A stretch of DNA of 43,543 nt from Rhizobium sp. Q54 (GTDB lineage Bacteria > Pseudomonadota > Alphaproteobacteria > ATCC43930 > CGMCC-115725), in assembly GCA_945861155.1 (NCBI GenBank), contig CAMATN010000030.1, forward strand, positions 1 through 43,543, written 5' to 3'. Below the pieces are notes generated by a model, which had not been told where the DNA came from, ran no database searches, and worked only from the letters and a program-made list of their open reading frames with translations. The position numbers were made by a program, and so were the translations under genes. Shown here one piece after another: positions 8,298 through 17,680 of the stretch (the stretch's first letter is position 1; each line of letters starts with the position of its first letter).

Positions 8298-10511
8298 CTA
8301 CCCCGCCGCCTCGGCCGGCTCGCTTACCAGCGACAGGGCGGCGTCGATGATCGGCATGCCGATGTCGCCCGGCGAGGTCATCACCGATTCGGGATGGAAC
8401 TGCACCGCGGCGATCGGCAGCGATACGTGCTCGATCGCCATGATCACCCGCTCTTCGCCCATTTCGGCCTCCTCGGTCTCCGCCGCGACCGACAGCACCG
8501 CGGGCAGCCGGTCGCGCACCGCATAGAGCGAGTGATAGCGCCCGACCGTGAACCGCGGCGGCAACCCGCGCAGCAGCCGGCTCGGCAACGCGCGCACCGA
8601 AGACGGCTTGCCGTGCATCGGCAGATCGAGCACCCCGAGCGCACCGCCAAAATATTCGACGATGCCCTGCAGCCCAAGGCAAACGCCGAACACCGGGAGA
8701 CGCCGCTCGAGCAACAGATCGAGCGTTTCGCGCATCGCGAAATTGTCGGGGCGTCCCGGTCCCGGCGACAGCAATACCAGATCGGGCCGCAACCCGTCGC
8801 GCAGCCGAGCCCGCGCGAAATCGTGGCGCAAGGTCATGATTTCCGCCCCAGTCGAGCTGATATAGCCGGCCAGCGTGTGCACGAACGAATCCTCGTGATC
8901 GATCAGCAGCACCTTGCGGCCGCGCCCGGATAGGCCGGCGAGCGGTTTGCCCCCTCCGCCCAACGCTCGCGCCGGCCGGGTTGCCGGCGCGCCGGCGGAG
9001 ACCCCGATCGCGGTAAACAGCGCCGCCGCCTTGAGCCGGGTCTCGGCCTCCTCGGCTTCGGGATCGCTGTCGTAGAGCAGCGTTGCGCCGGCGCGGATCT
9101 CGGCCGCCCCGTCCTTCATCCGGATCGTGCGCAACGTCAAACCGGTGTTCATGTTGCCGTCGAAGGTCAGCCGCCCGATCGCGCCGCCATACCACCGCCG
9201 CGGCGTGCGCTCCTCTTGCTCGATCCAGCGGATCGCCCACAGTTTCGGCGCGCCGGTGACCGTCACCGCCCAGGTATGGCTGAGAAAACCGTCGAGCGCG
9301 TCGAATTCGGGACGCAGCTCGCCCTCGACGTGATCGACGGTGTGGATAAGGCGCGAGTACATCTCGATCTGGCGCCGGCCGATCACCTTGACGCTGCCGG
9401 CGACGCAAACCCGCGACTTGTCGTTGCGGTCGACATCGGTGCACATCGTCAGCTCGCTCTCGTCCTTTTTCGAGTTGAGCAATTCGAGGATGCGGTCGGC
9501 GTCTTCGAGCGCATCGCGGCCGCGCGCGATCGTGCCGCAGATCGGGCAGGTCTCGATCCGCCGCCCCTCGACCCGCACATACATCTCGGGCGAGGCCGAA
9601 ACCAGGAACTCGCCCTCGCCAAGGTTGATCAGCGCGCCGTAGGGCGCCGGGTTGGCGCGCCTTAGCCGATCGTAGACGACGCTCGGCGGATCGGCGCAGG
9701 GCGCCGAGAACAGCTGGCCCGGCACGACCTCGAACAGATCGCCGCGCACGAACGCCTCCTTCGCGCGCCGCACCAGCGCGGCGTATTCGCCCGGGCCGTG
9801 ATCGCTGGCGGGCGGCGTGGCGATCGCCGCGTCGAGGCAATAGAGCGCGGGCGGGGTGGCGCGCGGCAGCCCGGCTGTCGAGCGGCCCGCGACCTCGAAC
9901 TCATAGCGGTGGATCGCCGCGTGCTGGCGCATATGGTCGACGATCAGCACCTCGTCGGGCAGGTACAGCACGATGTCGCGCTGGTCGGACGGGCGCGGCA
10001 GGCGCAGCCGCATCGGCTCGAACTGGAACACCAGATCGTAGCCGAACGCGCCATAGAGGCCGAGATGCTCGTCCTGTGGACTGGCGAACATCTCGCCGAG
10101 CGCGCGCAGCACCGAAAAGACGCTGGGTTGGCGGCTGCGCTGCTCCTCGGGAAACCGGACGGCGCCGTCGCGCACCTCGCCCTCGATGCGGTGGTCGCCG
10201 ACCCGGTGAATTTCCGCGGCCGGGACGTCGCCGAGATGCTCAGCCATCGCCGGAAGGAGAAGCCGCCCGCGCTCGTTCAGCGCCTCGACCGCGAAATTAC
10301 GGCCGCGCGCCGTCAGCATGACAGGCGGGTCGACAAACCCCATGTCCCAGCGCGTATAGCGGCCAGGAAATTCGAAGCTCGACGAAAACAGCACGCCGCG
10401 CCGCGAATCGAGCCTGTCCGCCAGCGCCGTGTCGGCCGGGCTGTAGGGTTGGACGACGATCTCGCGGTGCACGCGGATGCCGCCCTTTGTGTCATAGCTG
10501 GTGGGTTGCAC
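8298..10511 (-). CDS. trpE(G): Fused anthranilate synthase TrpE(G)
   Basis: Encodes 737 residues joining component I (chorismate-binding, about 1-500) to a glutamine amidotransferase (about 545-730). It converts chorismate plus glutamine to anthranilate, the first step of tryptophan synthesis. Component I shows CPICGTIARGRDALEDAD, TMCTDVDRNDKSRVC and RAGATLLYDSDPEAE. The amidotransferase shows LLIDHEDSFVHTLAGY, LSPGPGRP, nucleophile Cys in FGVCLGLQG, and the His-Glu pair in QFHPES. The frame is open to 10589, but that would start inside the attenuator. GTG 10511, with GGAGG five bases upstream, is the sensible start. Expression is very likely controlled by the leader peptide and terminator upstream. 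This single-chain form is typical of alphaproteobacteria such as rhizobia and azospirilla. trpD is divergent. Confidence 0.96.
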   Translation of the reverse strand: MQPTSYDTKGGIRVHREIVVQPYSPADTALADRLDSRRGVLFSSSFEFPGRYTRWDMGFVDPPVMLTARGRNFAVEALNERGRLLLPAMAEHLGDVPAAEIHRVGDHRIEGEVRDGAVRFPEEQRSRQPSVFSVLRALGEMFASPQDEHLGLYGAFGYDLVFQFEPMRLRLPRPSDQRDIVLYLPDEVLIVDHMRQHAAIHRYEFEVAGRSTAGLPRATPPALYCLDAAIATPPASDHGPGEYAALVRRAKEAFVRGDLFEVVPGQLFSAPCADPPSVVYDRLRRANPAPYGALINLGEGEFLVSASPEMYVRVEGRRIETCPICGTIARGRDALEDADRILELLNSKKDESELTMCTDVDRNDKSRVCVAGSVKVIGRRQIEMYSRLIHTVDHVEGELRPEFDALDGFLSHTWAVTVTGAPKLWAIRWIEQEERTPRRWYGGAIGRLTFDGNMNTGLTLRTIRMKDGAAEIRAGATLLYDSDPEAEEAETRLKAAALFTAIGVSAGAPATRPARALGGGGKPLAGLSGRGRKVLLIDHEDSFVHTLAGYISSTGAEIMTLRHDFARARLRDGLRPDLVLLSPGPGRPDNFAMRETLDLLLERRLPVFGVCLGLQGIVEYFGGALGVLDLPMHGKPSSVRALPSRLLRGLPPRFTVGRYHSLYAVRDRLPAVLSVAAETEEAEMGEERVIMAIEHVSLPIAAVQFHPESVMTSPGDIGMPIIDAALSLVSEPAEAAG

Positions 10512-10561
10512 GGGATCCTCCGGATACTGGTCGCCTCGGAGATCCCGGAGCCGTCGCCCGC

Positions 10562-10624
10562 AAAAAGCGAAAGCCGCCTGGTGCTCCAAGGCGGCCTGTG
10601 GAAAAACGCAAATGGGTGGCCGCC
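10562..10624 (-). terminator. trp attenuator: alternative hairpins and intrinsic terminator
   Basis: On the minus strand the terminator stem pairs 10589-10595 with 10573-10579 (GCCGCCT / AGGCGGC, nine-base loop) and is followed by a T-rich tail (TTTCGCTTTTT, 10562-10572). A competing antiterminator pairs 10618-10624 with 10590-10596 (seven perfect pairs). A third pairing, 10636-10642 with 10615-10621, places the Trp codons of the leader in segment 1. This is the classical 1:2, 2:3, 3:4 arrangement of ribosome-mediated attenuation: stalling at Trp codons frees segment 2 to block the terminator. Confidence 0.92.
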
Positions 10625-10628
10625 CGGG

Positions 10629-10673
10629 TTAGACGGGCCACCACCAATTGACCGAACGCGATACGATGCTCAT
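10629..10673 (-). CDS. trpL: trp leader peptide TrpL
   Basis: A 14-residue frame reads MSIVSRSVNWWWPV followed by TAA. Three consecutive tryptophan codons (10638-10646) sit directly in front of the attenuator hairpins. Low charged tRNA-Trp would stall the ribosome here and allow read-through into trpE(G). It sits 118 bases upstream of the trpE(G) start. The triple Trp run matches known rhizobial trpL leaders. Confidence 0.95.
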   Translation of the reverse strand: MSIVSRSVNWWWPV

Positions 10674-10776
10674 GGCGATACCGTAGCAGCTGTATCGCTC
10701 TGCCGCAACCGCGGCTCAGCCCGTTCAGCCCAGTTCCGCCCCCGCTTCGGTCTGGTTTCCGTGGCGACGCGCAGGC

Positions 10777-10785
10777 TGATATAAT
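10777..10785 (+). promoter_or_regulatory. Extended -10 promoter for trpD operon
   Basis: TGATATAAT matches the extended -10 consensus TGnTATAAT perfectly and lies about 45 bases upstream of trpD ATG 10830. No good -35 hexamer is visible at 16-18 bases, as expected for extended -10 promoters. The divergent trpE(G) leader begins about 100 bases away. I found no leader peptide on this side. Confidence 0.65.
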
Positions 10786-10829
10786 GGCCTCTGGGTAGTG
10801 GGAATCATGATGTCACAGGGCACCTCCCG

Positions 10830-11862
<1,033 letters not shown>

Positions 11863-11870
<8 letters not shown>

Positions 11871-13143
11871 CGTCCTCGCCGAGATCTGCGCGGCAAAGCG
11901 CGAGCACGTCGCGCGACAAAAGGCGGCGCGGCCGGAATCGGCGGTGCGGGCGCTGGCCGCCGCGGCGCCGCCGGTGCGGCCCTTCGCGGCGGCGCTCGAA
12001 CGCGAGGCGACCAACCGGCGCTATGGCCTGATCGCCGAGATCAAAAAGGCAAGCCCCAGCCGCGGCCTGATCCGCGCCGATTTCGATCCCGCCGCTCTCG
12101 CCCATTCCTACCAGGCGGGCGGCGCAACCTGTCTGTCGGTGTTGACCGACACGCCGTATTTCCAGGGCGGCGACGATGATTTGGGCACGGCGCGCTCGGC
12201 CTGCTCCTTGCCGGTCTTGCGCAAGGATTTCATCCTCGACCCGTACCAGGTGATCGAGAGCCGCGCGCTCGGCGCCGACTGCATCCTGCTGATTATCGCA
12301 GCACTCGACGACGGCATGGCGCACGAGCTTGCCGCGGCAGCCGGCGATTTCGGACTTGATGTATTGGTTGAGGTCCATGACCGCGACGAACTAGCCCGCG
12401 CACTGCGCCTCGACACCAGGCTGATCGGCATCAATAACCGTAATCTCAAGACGTTGAAGGTCGATCTTCACACTACGGAAGAACTTGCGCCGTTGGTGCC
12501 GCAGGGCCGTCTGATCGTCGGCGAAAGCGGCATCAACGACCCGGCCGATCTCGATCGGCTGGCCGCCTCGGGCGCGCGCTGTTTCCTGGTCGGCGAATCG
12601 CTGATGCGCGCCGGCGATGTTTCGGCGGCCACCCGCCGGTTGCTCCGCCTGCCCGATCTGACCCATACCGATCTCGACGGCCGCGCGCGCATGGTCGATG
12701 TGTCCGACAAGGCGGAGACCGACCGCGTCGCGATCGCCGGGGCGCGGATCGTCATGCGCCCGGAGACGCTGGCGCGCATCCAGGCCGGCGAAGTCGCGAA
12801 AGGCGACGTGCTGGCGGTCGCGCGTATCGCCGGCATTATGGCGGCGAAGCGCACTGCCGAACTGATCCCGCTATGTCACCCGCTGGCGCTGAGTTCGGTC
12901 ACGGTGGATCTTGCCTGCGTCCCCGCTGGCGCCAAAGATGGGCGCTGTTCCGTCGAGATTACCGCGACCTGCCGGTTGAAGGGCCGCACCGGGGTCGAGA
13001 TGGAGGCGCTGACCGCGGCCGGGGTCGCGGCGCTGACGATCTATGATATGTGCAAGGCGATCGATCGCGCGATGGTCGTGACCGATCTGCGCCTCCTGCG
13101 CAAATCAGGCGGTAAATCTGGAGATTACGAGGCAGACTTATGA
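11863..13143 (+). CDS. trpC-moaC: Fused indole-3-glycerol-phosphate synthase / MoaC
   Basis: One uninterrupted 426-residue frame. Residues 1-262 are Trp[73 protein letters not shown]. From residue 266 ([21 protein letters not shown]) it is MoaC, cyclic pyranopterin monophosphate synthase for molybdenum cofactor: [53 protein letters not shown] with the catalytic Asp-Lys, and [12 protein letters not shown]. All expected catalytic residues of both enzymes appear present. I read codons 12601-12720 one by one and found no stop between domains; the linker is only a few residues. Start GTG 11863 (or 11860) follows GAGGGG and overlaps trpD. It ends ATGA-coupled to moeA. Normally these are two adjacent genes. 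Confidence 0.93.
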
Positions 13144-14354
13144 TTTCGGTTGAAGAAGCGCTCGCGCGCCTGCTGGCGCCGCTCGAAGCCCTGCCGCCGG
13201 AGCAGGTGTCGGTCGCCGAAGGCATCGGCCGGGTTTTGGCCGAGGATGTCGCGGCGCGGCGCACCCAGCCGCCTTTCGCGGTCTCGGCGATGGACGGCTA
13301 TGCCGTGCGCGCCGACGACCTCGGCGACATCCCGGTGACGCTGCGGATTGTCGCCGAGATTCCCGCCGGCGCCGGCTTTGGCGGCACCATTCGGCCCGGC
13401 GAGGCGGCGCGGATCTTCACCGGGGCGCCGTTGCCGGACGGGGCCGATACGATCGTGATCCAGGAGGACACCGAGCGCGACGGCGGCCGGGTCGAGGTGC
13501 GCGAGGGTGCGTCGCGCGGCCGCTATGTCCGCCGCGCCGGCCTCGATTTTGCCGAGGGCGATGTGCTGCTGCGGGCCGGACGGCGCCTGACGCCGCGCGA
13601 TATTGGCCTCGCCGCCGCGATGAACCGGCCCTGGCTGTTTGTGCATCGCCGGCCGCGCGTCGCAATCCTGTCGACCGGCGACGAGATCGTGATGCCGGGC
13701 GATCCGATCGGGCGGCACCAGATCGTCAGCTCGAACGCGCTGGGATTGGCCGCTTTCGTGACCGCTTGCGGCGCGGTGCCGGTGCTGGTCGGCAATGCCC
13801 CCGACGACCCCGACGCGCTGCGCCGTATCGCGGCGGCGGCGCGCGGGGTTGATCTATTCGTGACGACCGGCGGCGTTTCGGTCGGCGACCATGATTTGGT
13901 GCGCGCCGTGCTGTCGGAAGACGGCCTGGCGATCGATTTCTGGGAAATCGCGATGCGTCCGGGCAAGCCGCTGATGGTCGGGCGCTACCGCGGCACCCCG
14001 ATGCTGGGGCTCCCGGGCAACCCGGTCTCGACCCTGGTCTGTTCGCTGTTGTTCCTGAAGCCGGCGATCGACAGGCTGAGCGGCTTGCCCGACGCCGCCG
14101 ACGGTTTGGCGACCGCACGGCTCGGCGCAGCCGTAAAGCAGAATGACCGCCGCCAGGATTATCTGCGTGCCCGCCTCGTGCGCGCCGCCGACGGCGCCCT
14201 CGAAGCCGTGCCGTTCGAGGTCCAGGACAGCTCGATGATGCGCCCGCTTGCCGCCTCCGACTGCCTGGTGATGCGCCCGCCGCACGCTCCCGCACTCCCC
14301 GCCGGCAGCGCGGTGCCGATCATCCCCTTCCCCGGCGGCGCGCTGCCGCTGTAG
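13140..14354 (+). CDS. moeA: Molybdopterin molybdotransferase
   Basis: Encodes 404 residues, normal for MoeA, which inserts molybdate into adenylylated molybdopterin. Seen are [16 protein letters not shown] near residue 44, [76 protein letters not shown] and the C-terminal beta-barrel domain. Its ATG overlaps the trpC-moaC stop as ATGA. The tryptophan and Mo-cofactor genes therefore form one transcription unit. Its stop codon directly abuts the stop of the convergent FAD oxidase gene with no spacer. Confidence 0.96.
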   Translation: MISVEEALARLLAPLEALPPEQVSVAEGIGRVLAEDVAARRTQPPFAVSAMDGYAVRADDLGDIPVTLRIVAEIPAGAGFGGTIRPGEAARIFTGAPLPDGADTIVIQEDTERDGGRVEVREGASRGRYVRRAGLDFAEGDVLLRAGRRLTPRDIGLAAAMNRPWLFVHRRPRVAILSTGDEIVMPGDPIGRHQIVSSNALGLAAFVTACGAVPVLVGNAPDDPDALRRIAAAARGVDLFVTTGGVSVGDHDLVRAVLSEDGLAIDFWEIAMRPGKPLMVGRYRGTPMLGLPGNPVSTLVCSLLFLKPAIDRLSGLPDAADGLATARLGAAVKQNDRRQDYLRARLVRAADGALEAVPFEVQDSSMMRPLAASDCLVMRPPHAPALPAGSAVPIIPFPGGALPL

Positions 14355-15785
14355 CTAAGGCAGCATCTTTCCGGGGTTCATCAGGCCCTGCGGGTCGAGC
14401 GCCGCCTTGATGCCGCGCATCAGGTCGAGTTCGGCACCGCCGCGCCATTCCGGCATCATGAACGGCTTCAGACGCCCGATGCCGTGCTCGGCCGAGAAAC
14501 TGCCGTCGAGCGCCCGCACGACCGCGTTGACCGCGTCCATCAGCGTGTGGTCGAGCGCGAGAAAGGCGGCGCCGTCCATCCCGTCCGGCTGCACCAAATT
14601 GACGTGGATGTTGCCGTCGCCGAGATGGCCGAACGGTACAACGCGGATGCCGGGAACCAGCCTCTCGCACGCTTCGGTGGCGCGCCGGATCAGCTCGGGC
14701 ACCTTCGACACCGGCACCGAGACGTCGTTCTTGACCGACGCGCCGGCAAGCTTCTGCGCTTCGGAATGTTCTTCGCGCAGACGCCACAGCGCGGCGCGCT
14801 GCGTCCCGCTTTCGGCGATCACCGCGTCCGCGACGAGCCCCGCCTCCATCGCCGCCGCGAGCACGCCCTCGAACGCGCCGCGCAGATCGGCATGCTTGCG
14901 TGAGGTCGCCAGCTCGACCAGCACGTAGTGGGCCGCCGCGGTCTCCAACGGCAGCGCGGCGCCCGGAATATGCCGCAACACCAGCTCGACCCCGAGCCCC
15001 GACATATACTCATAAGCCTGGATCGCCGCGGCATCGTGCTGCTGCAGGCGGTTGAACAGATCGAGCGCGGCCTCGGGCGAGGCTACCGCGCACAGCGCCA
15101 CAGCGGTCTCGCGCGGGCGCGGGTACAGCTTGAGGACCGCGGCGGTGATGATGCCGAGCGTGCCCTCGCTGCCGACGAAAAGCTGGCGCAGGCAATAGCC
15201 TGTGTTGTCCTTGTGCAGCCGGCGCAGCCCGTGCCACACCTGCCCGTCGGGCAGCACGACCTCAAGCCCGAGCACGAGGTCGCGCGCGTTGCCGTAGCGC
15301 ACCGTGTTGTTGCCGCCGGCATTGGTCGCGAGCACGCCGCCGATCTGCGCCGAGCCCTCCGAACTGATCGATAGCGGCAACAGAGCGCCGGCATCGGCCG
15401 CGGCGTCCTGCGCCGCCTTCAACGTGACGCCGGCCTCGATCTCCATCGTCATGTCGATCGGGTCGATCTCGCGCACCCGGTTGAGGCGCGACAGGCTGAG
15501 CACGATTTGTGATCCATCCTCGCTGACCGCGGCGCCGCCGACCATGCTGGTATTGCCGCCCTGGGGCACGATCGCGACGCCTGATACGGCGCAGAGTCGC
15601 ACCGCGTCGGCGACCTCTTCGGTCGTCGCCGGACGCAGTACCGCCGGGGTACGGCCGCGGTAGAGGCGCCGCCAATCTTCGCAATAGGGCGCGGTGTCGG
15701 CCGGATCGGTCAGAATGCCGCGCGGCCCGAGCCGGGATTGGAGCGCCGAGATCAGGTCTGCGGGGACGGCCGTGAGCGGGTCCAT
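14355..15785 (-). CDS. FAD-linked 2-hydroxyacid dehydrogenase (GlcD/D2HGDH-like)
   Basis: Encodes 476 residues of the FAD-binding PCMH plus C-terminal oxidase family (D-2-hydroxyglutarate, D-lactate or glycolate dehydrogenases). The FAD-binding segment IVPQGGNTSMVGGAAVSEDG (about 72-91), LSISSEGSAQIGGVLATNAGG, VRYGNARDLVLGLEVVLPDG and LFVGSEGTLGIITA are clear. The C-terminal half has FGHLGDGNIHVNLVQP with metal-binding histidine and SFSAEHGIGRLKPFMM. These features fit D-2-hydroxyacid oxidation with electrons passed to a quinone or flavoprotein. Substrate cannot be fixed. Same strand as the cupin gene 13 bp upstream, so likely co-transcribed. Confidence 0.92.
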   Translation of the reverse strand: MDPLTAVPADLISALQSRLGPRGILTDPADTAPYCEDWRRLYRGRTPAVLRPATTEEVADAVRLCAVSGVAIVPQGGNTSMVGGAAVSEDGSQIVLSLSRLNRVREIDPIDMTMEIEAGVTLKAAQDAAADAGALLPLSISSEGSAQIGGVLATNAGGNNTVRYGNARDLVLGLEVVLPDGQVWHGLRRLHKDNTGYCLRQLFVGSEGTLGIITAAVLKLYPRPRETAVALCAVASPEAALDLFNRLQQHDAAAIQAYEYMSGLGVELVLRHIPGAALPLETAAAHYVLVELATSRKHADLRGAFEGVLAAAMEAGLVADAVIAESGTQRAALWRLREEHSEAQKLAGASVKNDVSVPVSKVPELIRRATEACERLVPGIRVVPFGHLGDGNIHVNLVQPDGMDGAAFLALDHTLMDAVNAVVRALDGSFSAEHGIGRLKPFMMPEWRGGAELDLMRGIKAALDPQGLMNPGKMLP

Positions 15786-15798
15786 ATAAGGTGAACCG

Positions 15799-16251
15799 CT
15801 ACTCCGCCGCTTCGGCGCGCGGCGCGGCCGCGGCTTGGGCGCGCAGCCGCTCCATCACTTCCCAATTCGTATAGCGCGTGAAGCCGTTCTCATCGAAGAA
15901 CAGCACCGCGCCGTTGCAGATGAACAGATAGGTGGTGTCTTCGATCGCCTTGGTCTCGTCATGCAATACGCCCGACGGCTCATAGACGTAGTCGCCGGCA
16001 TTCAGCGTGCCGGTGCGAACCTGCAACTTGCCGGAAATGATGTAGACGTGGGCGCCGGCAAGATGCTTGTGCGGCGGCGCGGCATAGCCCTTTTTCCAAT
16101 GATGGAGCGAGGCCCAGGTTCCGGTCTCGCGCCCGACCCACAGCACCTTTACCTTGGACAGCGGCGACTGCTCGATCCACGGTGCGTCGGAGGTAACGAG
16201 CGTGTCCTGAATGTCCTGGAATACCGGACGGATGTCTTGCGGCAGTGGCAT
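15799..16251 (-). CDS. Cupin-domain protein (dihydroxyacetophenone-dioxygenase-like)
   Basis: Encodes 150 residues forming a single cupin barrel. First cupin motif around PPHKHLAGAHVYIISGKLQV with metal-binding histidines, second around NAGDYVYEPSGVLHDETKA. Size and pattern resemble 2,4'-dihydroxyacetophenone dioxygenase and ChrR-like cupins, but the substrate is unknown. ATG 16251 is preceded by AGGGAG. The first gene of a pair with the FAD oxidase downstream, and 31 bp after the ModA-like gene on the same strand. Confidence 0.85.
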   Translation of the reverse strand: MPLPQDIRPVFQDIQDTLVTSDAPWIEQSPLSKVKVLWVGRETGTWASLHHWKKGYAAPPHKHLAGAHVYIISGKLQVRTGTLNAGDYVYEPSGVLHDETKAIEDTTYLFICNGAVLFFDENGFTRYTNWEVMERLRAQAAAAPRAEAAE

Positions 16252-16282
16252 TTTGGTCTCCCTGTTGCGAACGACGCCGCCC

Positions 16283-17092
16283 TCATCTGCCGGCGGCCGG
16301 CTCCATCCCCGTGGCCGCGATCATCGAGGCCGCGGCGCGTCCGGACAAGAATTCGATCAACTCAACGGCGGCGGCGCGCTGGTGGGAGCCAGCGGCGATC
16401 TGCGCCGCAAGGCCGACCGAGAAGACGATGCTGCGCTGCAACTCGGCCGGCAGCGGGACGAATTCAACGCCGGCGACGGCGCGGATCTCGTGCGCGAGCT
16501 GCACCGCCAGTTCGGCCTCGCCATCGGCGACCATTTCGGCATTGAGGGCGCCTCTGGTCAGCTTGAGCTTCGGGTTCATCTCGTGGGCGATGCCGAGGCG
16601 CCGCAGCACATCGGCAAAATGGACGCCGCTGACGCCGCCGCTCGCCGGGTCGGTGATCACGATCGAAGAGGCCGCCTGCAACGAGCGTTTGAAGGCCTCG
16701 GCCGAACCGGTGTCGGGTTTGGCGCCGCGGGCTCGCACCCCGATGCCGACATCGGTGCGCGCGATATCGACCACCGAAGCGGCGGCGATCTTGCCGCGCT
16801 TGGCCAGTTCCGCCAGCGTCGCGGCGGGAAGCAGCGCCAGATCGAAACCCTCGCCGTCGAGGATGCGATGGCGCAGTTCGCCAGCTTCGCCGAATATCAC
16901 CCTTGAGTGATGACCTGTGATTCCCTCGAAACGCGGCAGCAGCTCGCCGACGATCGTCTTGACGCCATGGGCGCTGAACACTCGGATCTCGGCCGCTGCC
17001 GCGTCATTCCCCGCCAAAACCATCGCGACACCCGTTATGATCCCCAACGCAGCAATCCGGAGGATGGGTAGAGCGTCAGCGAAACCCATCAT
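16283..17092 (-). CDS. ModA-like periplasmic substrate-binding protein
   Basis: Encodes 269 residues with a signal peptide (hydrophobic 12-29, then NDAAAAEIRV). The mature part begins IRVFSAHGVKTIVGELLPRFEG and contains FDLALLPAATLAELAKRGKI, DVGIGVRARGAKPD and FVPLPAELQRSIVFSVGLA, the pattern of molybdate/tungstate-type family-1 binding proteins widely found as orphans in alphaproteobacteria. No permease genes follow. Start ATG 17092 or 17089 is chosen from the GGAG just upstream. Molybdate is a plausible ligand, but orphan relatives often bind other anions. Confidence 0.82.
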   Translation of the reverse strand: MMGFADALPILRIAALGIITGVAMVLAGNDAAAAEIRVFSAHGVKTIVGELLPRFEGITGHHSRVIFGEAGELRHRILDGEGFDLALLPAATLAELAKRGKIAAASVVDIARTDVGIGVRARGAKPDTGSAEAFKRSLQAASSIVITDPASGGVSGVHFADVLRRLGIAHEMNPKLKLTRGALNAEMVADGEAELAVQLAHEIRAVAGVEFVPLPAELQRSIVFSVGLAAQIAAGSHQRAAAVELIEFLSGRAAASMIAATGMEPAAGR

Positions 17093-17107
17093 CACTCCGG
17101 CGCGGTC

Positions 17108-17146
17108 CGGTATTCGGGCGCAAACCGGACAAGCGCCCGAATACCG
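17108..17146. repeat. Perfect 13-bp inverted repeat (hairpin)
   Basis: cggtattcgggcg (17108-17120) pairs perfectly with 17134-17146 across a 13-base loop. It lies between the PH-domain gene (ending 17160) and the ModA-like gene (starting 17092), both on the minus strand. There is no T-tract, so it is not a classical intrinsic terminator. It may be an operator or RNA-stability element. Confidence 0.75.
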
Positions 17147-17159
17147 CCGGGGTCCACGA

Positions 17160-17633
17160 CTACCCAGCGGCTACGCGGGTGATTGGGCCAGCGTCAATGG
17201 CCTGGAGCGCTACCCGCCGAAATTCAAGAGGCTTGGATATTGAGGGAATCGGAGTCGGCGTTCCACCCGTTCCTCGAACTATGACAGTACCAAAATCGAG
17301 TAGTCGCCCAAAAATTCCTTGTTGGACCTGTAAACTTTCGACCTTGGTCAGATTGAGTTCGAGTGTGTCTCTCTTGATCACTCCGAGCTTTGCGATGACG
17401 CGATTGGATGTCACAGCCAACTCTGTCGTTACAAATACGATCCATTCGTAACCCAGCAGGAGTACTCCGCCAGCCAAAATAAGATTGCCGATTCCTCTGG
17501 CTTCTCCGTTTCCGATTGTAATTATAAAACCGATTATGGTAACTACAGCCCCTGGCAAGAACACGCCCCAATGCATCTTGGCCTTTACAAGAACCCGCTC
17601 GCCACTCAACAGATTATTTTCAACATAGCCCAT
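17160..17633 (-). CDS. PH-domain (YdbS-like) membrane protein
   Basis: Encodes 157 residues: a short cytosolic start (MGYVENNLLSGERVLVKAK), two hydrophobic helices (WGVFLPGAVVTIIGFIITIG and NLILAGGVLLLGYEWIVFV), then a bacterial PH domain (ELAVTSNRVIAKLGVIKRDT, ELNLTKVESLQVQQGIFGRL, LDFGTVIVRGTGGT). This is the bPH2 / YdbS-type arrangement; function is generally unknown. ATG 17633 has a clean GGAGG ribosome site, so the longer frame from 17666 is not needed. Base composition is noticeably lower in GC than the genes on both sides, suggesting later acquisition. Confidence 0.88.
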   Translation of the reverse strand: MGYVENNLLSGERVLVKAKMHWGVFLPGAVVTIIGFIITIGNGEARGIGNLILAGGVLLLGYEWIVFVTTELAVTSNRVIAKLGVIKRDTLELNLTKVESLQVQQGIFGRLLDFGTVIVRGTGGTPTPIPSISKPLEFRRVALQAIDAGPITRVAAG

Positions 17634-17680
17634 TTCAGCCTCCGCAAGTTCTGACCAAGCTCTCATGGTTGCAGCGCGCT

